Source: JAVBTT01 sp031550325 (lineage in GTDB: Bacteria > Bacillota > Clostridia > Oscillospirales > UBA929). From it: 38,130 nucleotides of DNA. Each line of letters begins with the position of its first letter. Within the stretch, counting starts at the first letter, position 1. Below are positions 30,552 through 38,130 of the stretch, one piece after another. Position numbers and translations under genes: made by a program. The notes below the pieces were generated by a model. The model did no database searches. It had not been told where the DNA came from and was given only the letters and a program-made list of their open reading frames with translations. Where the stretch lies: positions 1 through 38,130 of the forward strand of contig JAVBOR010000033.1 of NCBI GenBank assembly GCA_031550325.1. Reading direction: 5' to 3'.

Positions 30552-32585
30552 ATGGAACCGCCCTACATCAACAGAGAACTGAGCTGGCTGCGCTTTAACG
30601 AGCGCGTACTGGAGCAGGCCGCGGATACGGCGCTGCCGCCGCTGGAGCGGCTCCGGTTTATCGCCATTTTCGCGAGCAACCTGGACGAGTTTTTTATGAT
30701 CCGCGTCGGCGGTCTGGCCGGGGAGCGCAGGCTTGATCAGAGCTTCGCCGACAGGCTGACGGGCATGACCGCAGGCCAAACGCTTGACGCCGTATACCAG
30801 GAAACTCGCCGGCTCACCACGCGCCGCGATGAGCTCTATGCCGACATACTGGCCGTGCTGGCCGGGCACGACATGGTCTGCCGCCAATACGACGGCCTGT
30901 CGAAGACCGAAAAGCGCTTCGTCCGCCTGTACTTCCGGCGCGAGGTGCTGCCCCTGCTGTCCCCGCAGATCGTGGACGCGCGCCACCCTTTTCCGCACAT
31001 GGAAAACAAGGCGCTATACGCCGTTGTCGGGCTCAAGGCCGACGGCTCGTTCGGGCTGGGTGTTGTCCCCGTGCCGCACGCCATGGACAGACTGCTGCTC
31101 CTGCCCGACGGAAAGTCTTTTCTTCTCTGCCAGGATATCCTGCTGCACCGCCTGCCCGAGATCTTCCCGAACTACCGCTGGGAGGGCCGGTGCCTTGTGC
31201 GCGTCACGCGCAACGCCGACCTCGACAGTGTTGTCGCGTACGATGACGACGAGGACTTCCGCGGGCTTTTGGCCAAAAAACTGAAGAAACGTGAAAAGCT
31301 CGCGCCGGTCCGGCTGCAAATGGACGGCAAATGCAAGCAGAGCGTGCGGAAACAGCTTATCTCGCGGCTGGCCCTGACCGCCGAGCAGGTGTTCAGGGAG
31401 CACGCGCCGCTGAGCTTTGACTTTGTCGGCGACCTGTCCGGAGCCTTTGCACAGAGCCGCGCGCTTCTGCGCCCACCCATAAAGCCGCGTGCGCTTCCGC
31501 CCGCGCCGGGCAGACGAATAGCCTCGCGCATCGCCGAACGCGATTTGCTGCTGGCCTATCCCTATGACAGCATGGCCCCGCTTATTCGGCTGCTCGATGA
31601 AGCCGGCGACGACCCGCAGGTCTTGTCCATCAAGATGACGCTGTACAGGCTCGGCCCGCAGTCCCAGATCGGCGCGCTGCTGTGCGCCGCCGCCGAAAAC
31701 GGCAAGGACGTCACCGTTGTGCTTGAGCTGCGCGCGCGCTTTGACGAGCGCAACAATCTGGGTTGGGCCGCCCGGCTGGAGGAGTCCGGCTGCCGCGTGA
31801 TCTACGGGCTGGAGCGCCTGAAGGTACACGCCAAGCTCTTGCTGCTGACACGCCGCGAAGCGGGGCGACTGCAGTATATCACGCACGTCGGCACCGGCAA
31901 CTTCAATGAGCAGACCGCGCGGCAGTACACCGATTTCAGCCTGTTCAGCGCGCGCCGCGACCTCGGCGAGGACGCCGTCCAGTTTTTTCAGAATGTGCTG
32001 ATCCTCAACCTCGCCGACAACTATCACCGGCTGATTGTCGCGCCGGGCGCACTTAGGGCAAAGCTGCTCGAGCTCATCGACGGGGAGATCGCCAAGGCGC
32101 GGGTTCGCGCTCCCTGCGGCATTTTGGCCAAGATGAACGCCCTGACCGACAAGACGCTGATCGACCGGCTTCTGGAGGCAGCGCGAGCCGGAGTCGGCGT
32201 GCGGCTCATCGTGCGCGGCGTGTGCTGCCTGCTGCCCGACGCCGAACACGGCCCTGAGGTCATCAGCATTGTCGGGCGGTTTCTGGAGCACTCGCGTGTG
32301 TTCTGCTTCGGCGCGGACTGCGAGGCCGGAGTATACCTCTCCTCAGCCGACTGGATGCCGCGCAACCTTGACAACCGGCTGGAGGCGACCGTGGACGTCA
32401 CCGATGCGGCGGCGCGCGCGAGGCTGGTAAGTGCGCTTGAGCTGATGTGGCGCGACAACGTCAAAGCTTACACGCTACAGCCCGACGGCTCCTATGTGCG
32501 CCGCGCCCCGGGCGACATTTCTGTGGACAGCCAGGCTCTTTTGCTGGACGGGCAAGAAGTCATTGCGCAACCAAACCGTATGTGA
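30552..32585 (+). CDS. ppk1: Polyphosphate kinase 1
   Basis: This 677-residue enzyme reversibly builds inorganic polyphosphate from ATP. The family order is complete: N-terminal helical domain (YINRELSWLRFNERVLEQA), head domain, and two catalytic domains. The likely phosphorylated histidine is in the motif RLKVHAKLLLL of the first. The second catalytic domain has GVGVRLIVRGVCCL and the SSADWMPRNLDNRLE signature. I start at ATG 30552, four bases after GAGGAGG; the upstream in-frame codons lie in the repeat-derived gap. The promoter of the next gene is embedded in its last codons. With the Na/Pi cotransporter downstream it forms a phosphate storage and transport pair. Confidence 0.94.
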   Translation: MEPPYINRELSWLRFNERVLEQAADTALPPLERLRFIAIFASNLDEFFMIRVGGLAGERRLDQSFADRLTGMTAGQTLDAVYQETRRLTTRRDELYADILAVLAGHDMVCRQYDGLSKTEKRFVRLYFRREVLPLLSPQIVDARHPFPHMENKALYAVVGLKADGSFGLGVVPVPHAMDRLLLLPDGKSFLLCQDILLHRLPEIFPNYRWEGRCLVRVTRNADLDSVVAYDDDEDFRGLLAKKLKKREKLAPVRLQMDGKCKQSVRKQLISRLALTAEQVFREHAPLSFDFVGDLSGAFAQSRALLRPPIKPRALPPAPGRRIASRIAERDLLLAYPYDSMAPLIRLLDEAGDDPQVLSIKMTLYRLGPQSQIGALLCAAAENGKDVTVVLELRARFDERNNLGWAARLEESGCRVIYGLERLKVHAKLLLLTRREAGRLQYITHVGTGNFNEQTARQYTDFSLFSARRDLGEDAVQFFQNVLILNLADNYHRLIVAPGALRAKLLELIDGEIAKARVRAPCGILAKMNALTDKTLIDRLLEAARAGVGVRLIVRGVCCLLPDAEHGPEVISIVGRFLEHSRVFCFGADCEAGVYLSSADWMPRNLDNRLEATVDVTDAAARARLVSALELMWRDNVKAYTLQPDGSYVRRAPGDISVDSQALLLDGQEVIAQPNRM

Positions 32586-32591
32586 TATGAT
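32563..32591 (+). promoter_or_regulatory. Promoter for the Na/Pi cotransporter gene
   Basis: TTGCGC, a 17-base spacer and TATGAT with TGA just before it. The -35 and most of the spacer lie inside the last codons of ppk1, so the transporter can be expressed apart from ppk1. Confidence 0.65.
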
Positions 32592-32659
32592 GTGTTGGGT
32601 TTGTTTTGCCTAAAGATAGCCGGGCTTTGTTCCCGCGCAGACAGAGAGGAATGGTCGCC

Positions 32660-34444
32660 ATGAGCTGGGACAGCGTAATTACCCTGTTGGGCGGCGTTGC
32701 ACTGTTTTTGTTCGGCATGAACATCATGGGCAACGGTCTAGAAAAGATGTCCGGCGGACGGTTGGAGCGTATTTTGGAACGCATGACCTCCAGCACGGGC
32801 AAGGGCGTTCTGCTGGGCTGCCTTGTGACGGCAGTGATCCAGAGCTCTTCTGCCACCACGGTGATGGTCGTCGGCTTTGTCAACGCCGGCATTATGAAGC
32901 TGACGCAGGCAGTCGGCGTGATTATGGGCGCAAACATCGGGACGACAGCCACGTCCCTTTTGCTGGGCCTGGGCGACATCTCCGGCTCCTCGCTGTTATC
33001 GCTGCTCAAACCGGAAATGCTCGCCCCGATCATTTCCGTGGTGGGCGTTGTTCTCTATACATTTATCCGCTCAGGCAAGAAGCACGACATTGGCCAGATC
33101 TTATTGGGCTTTGGCGTGCTTTTCTTTGGAATGCTGACCATGGAGCAAAGTATGGGCGGGCTTTCAGAGCTTGAAGGCTTCCGCAACCTGATGATCGCGT
33201 TTTCCAACCCGCTGTTCGGCCTGGCGATCGGCGCGGTCATGACCGGGATTATCCAGAGTTCATCGGCCAGCGTGGGCATTTTGCAGGCGCTGAGCGCGTC
33301 GGGCGCCATCCCCTTTTCGGCAGCTGCGCCCATCATCCTTGGCCAGAACATTGGCACCTGCGTGACGGCGCTGCTCTCTTCCATCGGCGCGTCCCGCAAC
33401 GCCAAGCGGGCTGCCTTTGTCCACCTGTACTTCAACATCATTGGCTCAATTGTGTTTTTAATTCTCCTTTACGGCGTTCACGCGCTTTTCCAGCTTCCCT
33501 TCTGGGACGATATGATGACCCGCAGTACCATTGCCATGTTCCACCTTACGTTCAATGTCGTTACCACGGCCATTTTGTTCCCATTCTCCCGTCTCTTGGT
33601 CAAGCTGTCCATCATGACGGTTCGCGGCGATTCCTCCGAGCCGGACTATTCAAGCATCCTCGACGAGCGCTTCCTCAGCTCCCCCGCGCTGGCGCTCGAC
33701 ATGGCCCAGGACGCCGTCATTTCCATGTCCGACATGGCCATCTCCAACTTCCACGGTTCAGTGGCACTTCTGGAACACTTTGACGACCGCGCGTTTGACC
33801 ACATCGCCGAAACGGAAACCTCGATGGACAAGCTGGAGGTCCACCTCAACCAGTACCTGCTCCGGCTGACCGACCGCGACTTCACCTCCGCCGAGAACAT
33901 GCAGCACTCCGAGCTGCTGCACGTCATCGGCGACATAGAGCGCATCGGCGATTACTCGATCAACATCGCCGAGCTGGCGCAGCGCATGGCCCACGAGAAT
34001 ATTTTGTTCACCCAAAATGCCAGAACCGAACTGCAGGCGCTGACGCGCGCTGTGGGGGACCTGCTGGCCATGACCCGCCGTTGTTACGCCGCCAATGACG
34101 CCGCCGAGGCAGAGCACATTGAGCCGCTGGAGGAGACGGTCGACCTGATGACCGAGGTGCTCAAAAGCCGCCACATCCTGCGCCTGAAACGCGGCGACTG
34201 CACCATCGAGGGCGGTGCGTTGTTTCTGGAACTGCTGATTGACTACGAACGCATTGCCGACCACTGCTCAAACCTTGCGCTGTATATCATTCAGCGCAAC
34301 CAGACCCATGACCGCGCCGTCTTGGAGTTTGACATGCACGCCTATGCCCATCACCTTCACGCCGAGGGCAGCGGCGAATACAACGTCCTGTTTGCGGCCT
34401 ATGAAAAGGAATACGCCGACGCCATCCGCAATCTTGAGCCCTGA
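32660..34444 (+). CDS. Na/Pi cotransporter family protein with PhoU-like C-terminal domain
   Basis: This membrane protein of about 594 residues is of the PNaS family. Two inverted transport repeats each carry the family QSSSA motif: IQSSSATTVMVVGFV at about residues 60-74 and IIQSSSASVGILQALS near residue 200. About eight helices are predicted up to residue 320. The final 250 residues are helical with PhoU-like repeats (SMDKLEVHLNQYLLRLTDRD, then LELLIDYERIADHCSNLALYII). I prefer ATG 32660, nine bases after AGAGGA; ATG 32651 abuts that site. Sodium-coupled phosphate transport is the family function; some bacterial members export rather than import. Confidence 0.9.
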   Translation: MSWDSVITLLGGVALFLFGMNIMGNGLEKMSGGRLERILERMTSSTGKGVLLGCLVTAVIQSSSATTVMVVGFVNAGIMKLTQAVGVIMGANIGTTATSLLLGLGDISGSSLLSLLKPEMLAPIISVVGVVLYTFIRSGKKHDIGQILLGFGVLFFGMLTMEQSMGGLSELEGFRNLMIAFSNPLFGLAIGAVMTGIIQSSSASVGILQALSASGAIPFSAAAPIILGQNIGTCVTALLSSIGASRNAKRAAFVHLYFNIIGSIVFLILLYGVHALFQLPFWDDMMTRSTIAMFHLTFNVVTTAILFPFSRLLVKLSIMTVRGDSSEPDYSSILDERFLSSPALALDMAQDAVISMSDMAISNFHGSVALLEHFDDRAFDHIAETETSMDKLEVHLNQYLLRLTDRDFTSAENMQHSELLHVIGDIERIGDYSINIAELAQRMAHENILFTQNARTELQALTRAVGDLLAMTRRCYAANDAAEAEHIEPLEETVDLMTEVLKSRHILRLKRGDCTIEGGALFLELLIDYERIADHCSNLALYIIQRNQTHDRAVLEFDMHAYAHHLHAEGSGEYNVLFAAYEKEYADAIRNLEP

Positions 34445-34456
34445 TCGGGTTAGGCC

Positions 34457-34500
34457 GGCGGATGCCCGGACGGCTTGCCCTCTTCCTCCGCCCTGTTTTT
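34457..34500 (+). terminator. Possible weak terminator after the Na/Pi cotransporter gene
   Basis: GGCGGA (34457-34462) can pair with TCCGCC (34487-34492) across a 24-base loop, followed by CTGTTTTT. The long loop makes it doubtful. Confidence 0.3.
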
Positions 34501-34601
34501 CGGGCATAACCGTTACTCTTTCCCTTTATTTAACATTCATATGAGCAATTTGACTAATTTTTTCACTTTTTCCGAAAGGTCTTCCCATTTTACAATTAAT
34601 G

Positions 34602-34616
34602 GAGTATACTATACTC
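34602..34616 (+). promoter_or_regulatory. Perfect palindrome overlapping the probable -10 region of the HD-GYP gene
   Basis: GAGTATACTATACTC is a perfect 15-base inverted repeat centred on 34609. It contains two overlapping TATACT hexamers (34605-34610, 34610-34615) that can serve as -10 boxes. A TTCCCA lies 17 bases before the first and TTTACA 15 bases before the second. A repressor site over the promoter is possible. The region 34501-34675 shows no coding sequence. Confidence 0.45.
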
Positions 34617-34675
34617 AGGTATTTGTGATATTTTGCACGAGTTTACTTGTGCGAAATGGTCTAGGAAGGGCGGTT

Positions 34676-35725
34676 ATGTTGAAAGATACCATTTTGATCG
34701 TCGATGATATCGAGCTCAACCGGGAAATTCTCATTGAAATTTTGAAAGATGAATATGGTATTCTTCAGGCGTCGAACGGGTATGAGGCCATTGAAATGGT
34801 CGTGCATAACTCCGACCGCCTATCCTTGATCCTGCTCGATATCATGATGCCGGAGATGGACGGCATGGAGGTTCTTGAAATTTTGCGCGCCGGCGGATAC
34901 ACCGACCGCATTCCGGTGATCATTATCACCGCTTCGGGCGGGGATGAAAATGAGATCCGCTGCCTGCGTTCCGGCGCCGTCGACTTTCTGGAAAAGCCCT
35001 TTCATCCCGATATCGTAAAGTGCCGCGTCCAGGCGAGGGTGGCGCTGAAACAGTACCGAAACCATATGGAAGAGCTTGTCGAGGAGAGCGTGCAAAAGGT
35101 TCTCTACGTACGCGACTCCATGATTGATGTGCTGGCGTCGGTGATCGAGTACCGCCACTGTGAGTCCGGGCAGCATGTACGCCGTACGCGCGCGCTGGCC
35201 GAAAGACTGATGCGGGTTATCAAGTCCTCTGGCCGTATGGAGGACGATTTGTCCGGCCTGAACCTGTCCACCGTGGCCAAGGCCGTCCCTCTGCATGACA
35301 TTGGCAAGATCAGCACGCCCGACCACATTTTGCTCAAACCGGGCAAGCTCACGTCCGAAGAGTTTGAGATCATCAAGCAGCACACCACGCTCGGGGCCGA
35401 GATTATCGACATGATGAAGGGCATTGAGGACGAGGACTATCTGCGGTTCAGCCGCGACATCTGCCTGTATCACCATGAGCGGTGGGACGGCATGGGCTAT
35501 CCCAAGGGGCTGAAAGAACGCGCCATTCCCTTTGTCGCGCGCGTGATGTCCATTGTTGACGTCTATGACGCGCTGACCAGTGAGCGGGTGTACAAGCCAG
35601 CCTTCACCCATGAGCAGGCGATTGAAATTCTCCTGCAGGATAGCGGGAAGCATTTTGACCCGGTGATTGCGGACATCTTTGTCCGCAATCATGAGCAGTT
35701 CAGAAACGACAATATTTACAGCTAG
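34676..35725 (+). CDS. Response regulator with HD-GYP output domain (c-di-GMP phosphodiesterase type)
   Basis: This 349-residue two-domain regulator has a receiver domain at residues 1-120 with acidic pocket D10/D11, phospho-acceptor D55 and K107 (EKPF). The HD-GYP domain at about 150-340 carries LHDIGKIS (HD at 207-208), HHERWDG at 266-272 and GYP at 274-276. Intact HD and GYP motifs suggest active cyclic di-GMP hydrolysis, controlled by phosphorylation. No histidine kinase is nearby, so its partner is elsewhere. I start at ATG 34676 (MLKDTILIVDD), after AGGAAGGGCGG. An open frame reaches 34475, but the extra 67 residues look non-coding and cover the promoter. Confidence 0.92.
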   Translation: MLKDTILIVDDIELNREILIEILKDEYGILQASNGYEAIEMVVHNSDRLSLILLDIMMPEMDGMEVLEILRAGGYTDRIPVIIITASGGDENEIRCLRSGAVDFLEKPFHPDIVKCRVQARVALKQYRNHMEELVEESVQKVLYVRDSMIDVLASVIEYRHCESGQHVRRTRALAERLMRVIKSSGRMEDDLSGLNLSTVAKAVPLHDIGKISTPDHILLKPGKLTSEEFEIIKQHTTLGAEIIDMMKGIEDEDYLRFSRDICLYHHERWDGMGYPKGLKERAIPFVARVMSIVDVYDALTSERVYKPAFTHEQAIEILLQDSGKHFDPVIADIFVRNHEQFRNDNIYS

Positions 35726-35727
35726 CG

Positions 35728-36112
35728 CCTTCTCTTCATTTGCCCAAGAGCTTCCGGTTCTTGGGCAAATTAAGAGAAGGTCCGCGTTCTTTGAGAAGAC
35801 GCGCATAGAAGTGGATAAATGATCGGCTCTGTGGAGCCTCACAAAGAAAGGCTTTCCCGGAATAACTCCGTGAAAGCCTTTCGCAGACTGTCAAAAAAGC
35901 GCTTTACGTTTTCGTCCTTTTCCTGGATTCGCGTCGAGCCTGACGCCGCTGGCGGCAGGTTCTTGCCGGATCGAATCCAGGAAAAATATGAACCCCAACG
36001 CACAAACTGGGAATTGTCCGCACGCTTATATTCCGGGGAGGTTTTCCCTTATGGGCACTTCTTTCTGACAAGCTGTGAAGGGCTTTGCGGAAATTCTTCC
36101 GCAAAGCCCTTC
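35728..36112. repeat. Structured intergenic repeat, locus F (inverted M3-M2-M1, M4, long hairpin)
   Basis: M3 at 35728-35780 has an inner perfect stem ATTTGCCCAAGA/TCTTGGGCAAAT and an outer nine-base stem CCTTCTCTT/AAGAGAAGG, with one mismatch between. M2 at 35783-35803 has one bulge. A small hairpin GGCTC/GAGCC lies at 35825-35838. M1 at 35847-35881 has arms AAAGGCTTTC/GAAAGCCTTT, a C/T mismatch, then CGGA/TCCG. M4 at 35918-35985 has perfect arms TTTTCCTGGATTCG/CGAATCCAGGAAAA and a 40-base core. A 16-base perfect stem at 36077-36112 has loop ATTC. The 418-base gap 35726-36143 lies between convergent genes and has no coding sequence I trust. Confidence 0.83.
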
Positions 36113-36143
36113 TTTGCCCCGGCCCTGTCTTTTGCGCTAGGGC

Positions 36144-37961
36144 CTATCGCCTTATGGACGGCATTTTGCTCTCCCACGTTCTGGTCAGGCGGCCCAGGAC
36201 GATGCCCAAGCCGAGCGCCACCAGGAACGTGAGGACGACAATCAACGCGGTTTCCTGTGCCGACGGTCCCGACAGCGGCACGTTCCTCGATTCAAAGTTG
36301 GATACTCCCTCGAAATACGCCGTAATGGTGTATGAGATGGTATAGGCGTTGCTCTGCGCCTGCATCTCGACGTAGTACACGCCCGCCTTGAGCTCGGCGC
36401 TGATCTCCGCCGACTTGTTCTGATAGGCAGACGCCGCAATCAGCTTTCCTGCCCCATCCGTGATGACCAGACGGGCTATGCCGCTGCCCGACCACTGCGC
36501 CGAGGCGTTGACGGCGCCGATCGCCGTATCCACCACAAACATATGCCTGGATGTGGCGGGAGTCCTCCGGTCGCCGAAGCGGCCCGTAAAAGTGGCTGTG
36601 ACGGCCCCCGGTGTCGGCTCAGGCGTCGGCTCGGGTGTCGGCTCAGGCGTCGGCTCAGGCGTCGGTTCGGGTGTGGGTTCGGGGCTCGGCTCGACAACCG
36701 GCACGTTCTTCGCGGCGAGAATCATCGCGTTTTGAACCATCGCGTCCAGGTCAATGCGTCTGTTACTCTGTTTGGGGTCATAGGCCTTGCCGTCGATGGA
36801 CTTTGAGCTGAGTTCGATCAGCTCCAGGGCCTCGGCGGGCGACATGTCGGGGTAGACGCTCAGCGCCAGGGACAGCACCCCCGCGATGACCGGCGCGGCA
36901 AAAGAGGTTCCGCTGCCCATGCCATAACTCCCGTTGCTGGAGGTGGAATACATTGAACCCACCGCGAGTACGTCCACGCCCGCGCCGTAGTTGGAGTATT
37001 TCTCCCTGTAGGGGAACCCGCCCCAGCTGCCCACACCGATGACTTCGTCAAAGCGCGCTGGGTATTCAGCGCCGCTGACGCCAGAGTTTCCAACCGCGCC
37101 GACAAAGATGACACCCTTATCGTGTGCCTTTTTAATGGCTTCGTACATCGTCACGGAGTTCACGGTAAACCCAAAGCTCATATTGATGATATCCGCGCCG
37201 TGCTCCGCTGCATACAAAATGCCCGCCGCAATGCCCGAGGCAGGGCCGCTTCCGGTTGCGCCCAAGACCTTGATAGGCATAATCTGGACGTCCCAGTTCA
37301 GCCCGGCAACGCCGATGCCGTTGTTGCCATTGGCGGCGACAATGCCGGCCACCCGGGTTCCATGCCCGTTGTCATCCTCTGTGTTGGTGTTGTTGGAAAT
37401 AAAATTGTAGCCGGGAACAAGCCTGCCCACCATATCCGGGTGGTTGGACGCAACGCCGGAGTCCAGCACAGCCACAATCACCTTGCGCTCCGCCACCGCA
37501 GGGTCGGCCTTTATGGCCTTGTTCATGGTGTCCCACATGGCCTCGCCCTGCATGGCCGTGACCATGGGCTGCTGCATGCCTCTGTAATATGTATCGTTGG
37601 GAACCATGCTCGCATAGTAAATTGTATTGGGCTCCACAGCAACGACCGAGGCGCTGCGCACGGCGATCTTCTGCAGATCTTTAAGCGACTTGCCTTTGGG
37701 AATTTTGGCGACCATTGAGCTGACCACGGGCAGCTGCGTTTTGATGGTGAGTCCTTCGGCGTTCATGACCTTTTTCATGGTCTGAACGTCGGTGTTTTTC
37801 TGGAAGGTAATAATCACTTCATCAACGGTTTCACTGCCGGACTTGGCATAATAGTCCGGGTCGGACTGGGCGTTTTCTTCGCTGAAGGCAGCGCCGGAGG
37901 GGATGAGCAGCGTGGCCAGGACACACAGGAGAAGCGCAAAGCTGATAAGATGACGGGACAT
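36144..37961 (-). CDS. Surface-anchored S8 (subtilisin-like) serine protease
   Basis: This 605-residue secreted protease has a signal peptide at residues 1-25 with a GAAFS-type cleavage area. An inhibitor I9-like prodomain covers about 45-115 (DEVIITFQKNTDVQTMKKVM). The catalytic domain covers about 135-410 with triad D167 (VAVLDSGV), H200 (NGHGTRVAG) and S353 (GTSFAAP), plus oxyanion N292. A Pro-Glu-Pro-Thr linker spans about 425-451. A beta-rich domain of about 110 residues resembles pre-peptidase C-terminal modules, and a final membrane helix at about 570-592 ends in a basic tail. It is predicted to sit on the outer face of the membrane. GGAGG stands seven bases before ATG 37961. The substrate is unknown. 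Confidence 0.92.
   Translation of the reverse strand: MSRHLISFALLLCVLATLLIPSGAAFSEENAQSDPDYYAKSGSETVDEVIITFQKNTDVQTMKKVMNAEGLTIKTQLPVVSSMVAKIPKGKSLKDLQKIAVRSASVVAVEPNTIYYASMVPNDTYYRGMQQPMVTAMQGEAMWDTMNKAIKADPAVAERKVIVAVLDSGVASNHPDMVGRLVPGYNFISNNTNTEDDNGHGTRVAGIVAANGNNGIGVAGLNWDVQIMPIKVLGATGSGPASGIAAGILYAAEHGADIINMSFGFTVNSVTMYEAIKKAHDKGVIFVGAVGNSGVSGAEYPARFDEVIGVGSWGGFPYREKYSNYGAGVDVLAVGSMYSTSSNGSYGMGSGTSFAAPVIAGVLSLALSVYPDMSPAEALELIELSSKSIDGKAYDPKQSNRRIDLDAMVQNAMILAAKNVPVVEPSPEPTPEPTPEPTPEPTPEPTPEPTPGAVTATFTGRFGDRRTPATSRHMFVVDTAIGAVNASAQWSGSGIARLVITDGAGKLIAASAYQNKSAEISAELKAGVYYVEMQAQSNAYTISYTITAYFEGVSNFESRNVPLSGPSAQETALIVVLTFLVALGLGIVLGRLTRTWESKMPSIRR
36609..36689 (-). repeat. Tandem repeat coding a Pro-Glu-Pro-Thr linker
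   Basis: About six to seven copies of a 12-base unit (on the plus strand GGCTCAGGCGTC with GGTTCGGGTGTC-type variants) encode PEPT repeats within the protease gene. Copies differ mostly at third positions. Unit number is likely to vary between strains and sets the stalk length. Confidence 0.85.
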
Positions 37962-38130
37962 TTTTTAGCCTCCATTTTCCCGAAGGACCAAAAAATCCCT
38001 GGCTCCGCTTTTTGCCACGCAAGGCGCGCAGAAAAGCGTCGGCGGGGGGTGGCAAAAGCCCCCCCACGCCCAGAAAAAAAGTTGCGCGACATAACGGGGG
38101 GTAGGGAAGTTCAAAAGGTTAATGAACGTA
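37962..38130. other. Region upstream of the protease gene
   Basis: This 169-base edge contains the protease ribosome binding site and GC-rich runs, including GGGGGG and CCCCCC tracts near 38044-38075 that can pair as a stem. On the minus strand TTGAAC (38109-38114) faces TATGTC (38088-38093) at only 15 bases, so it is a poor promoter candidate. No gene is seen. Confidence 0.4.

Noticed and set aside
34475..34675. N-terminal extension of the HD-GYP regulator
   Set aside because: The frame is open, but the 67 extra residues match no receiver-domain start, lack a ribosome binding site and overlap a promoter-like AT-rich region.

Overview
This is a GC-rich chromosomal segment that looks like an endospore-forming member of the Clostridia (Bacillota). 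The grounds are a spoIIR gene, a DnaD-like plus DnaC/DnaI-like replication pair, a V-type ATPase operon, a bifunctional-type argJ, DUF2225 and DUF378 genes, strong AGGAGG-type ribosome binding sites and several TTG/GTG starts. No rRNA, tRNA, CRISPR array, insertion sequence or phage gene was seen. The window is housekeeping chromosome, and what is unusual lies between the genes.

Layout, left to right. (1) 185-2115, minus: helicase-loading genes (dnaD-like then dnaC/dnaI-like). (2) 2185-2841, minus: ribosomal protein L31 and a small glyoxalase-like protein. (3) 2933-5733, minus: two coupled FAD flavoproteins, divergent from rlmA (5877-6695, plus). (4) 6696-7212: a 517-base gap packed with hairpin repeats. 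(5) 7213-7799, minus: two small genes. (6) 7889-16577, minus: a nine-gene V-type ATPase operon closed by a clear intrinsic terminator. (7) 16884-19620, plus: a 26-codon upstream ORF, a DUF362 ferredoxin-type protein, ispE and spoIIR. (8) 19818-27720, plus: a complete arginine operon argG-H-C-J-B-D-F with an ArgR-type operator over its promoter. (9) 27821-28969, plus: a cyclic-nucleotide-domain/DUF2225 protein. (10) 29112-30338, minus: a membrane glycosyltransferase. (11) 30552-34444, plus: polyphosphate kinase and a Na/phosphate cotransporter with a PhoU-like tail. (12) 34676-35725, plus: an HD-GYP response regulator. (13) 36144-37961, minus: a membrane-anchored subtilisin-like protease.

The most interesting content is a family of modular, structured intergenic repeats at six main loci (45-162, 6734-7197, 19629-19744, 25522-25565, 28979-29144, 35728-36112), with one decayed copy at 30494-30530. 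Modules recur in a fixed order. I call them M1 (a hairpin with stem CTTTC/GAAAG, a conserved mismatch and CGGA/TCCG), M2 (CGCGTCTT hairpin), M3 (long hairpin, usually ending AAGAACC/GGTTCTT), M4 (a 40-base conserved core inside variable arms), M5 (CAAACCG hairpin) and M6 (GGAGCGCGGC hairpin). Several copies differ in sequence but keep base pairing, which is covariation typical of a selected RNA or single-stranded-DNA structure. All three convergent gene junctions in the window carry the element. I do not recognise this family.

All calls are from reading the sequence and from family knowledge held in memory. No database search or folding program was run.
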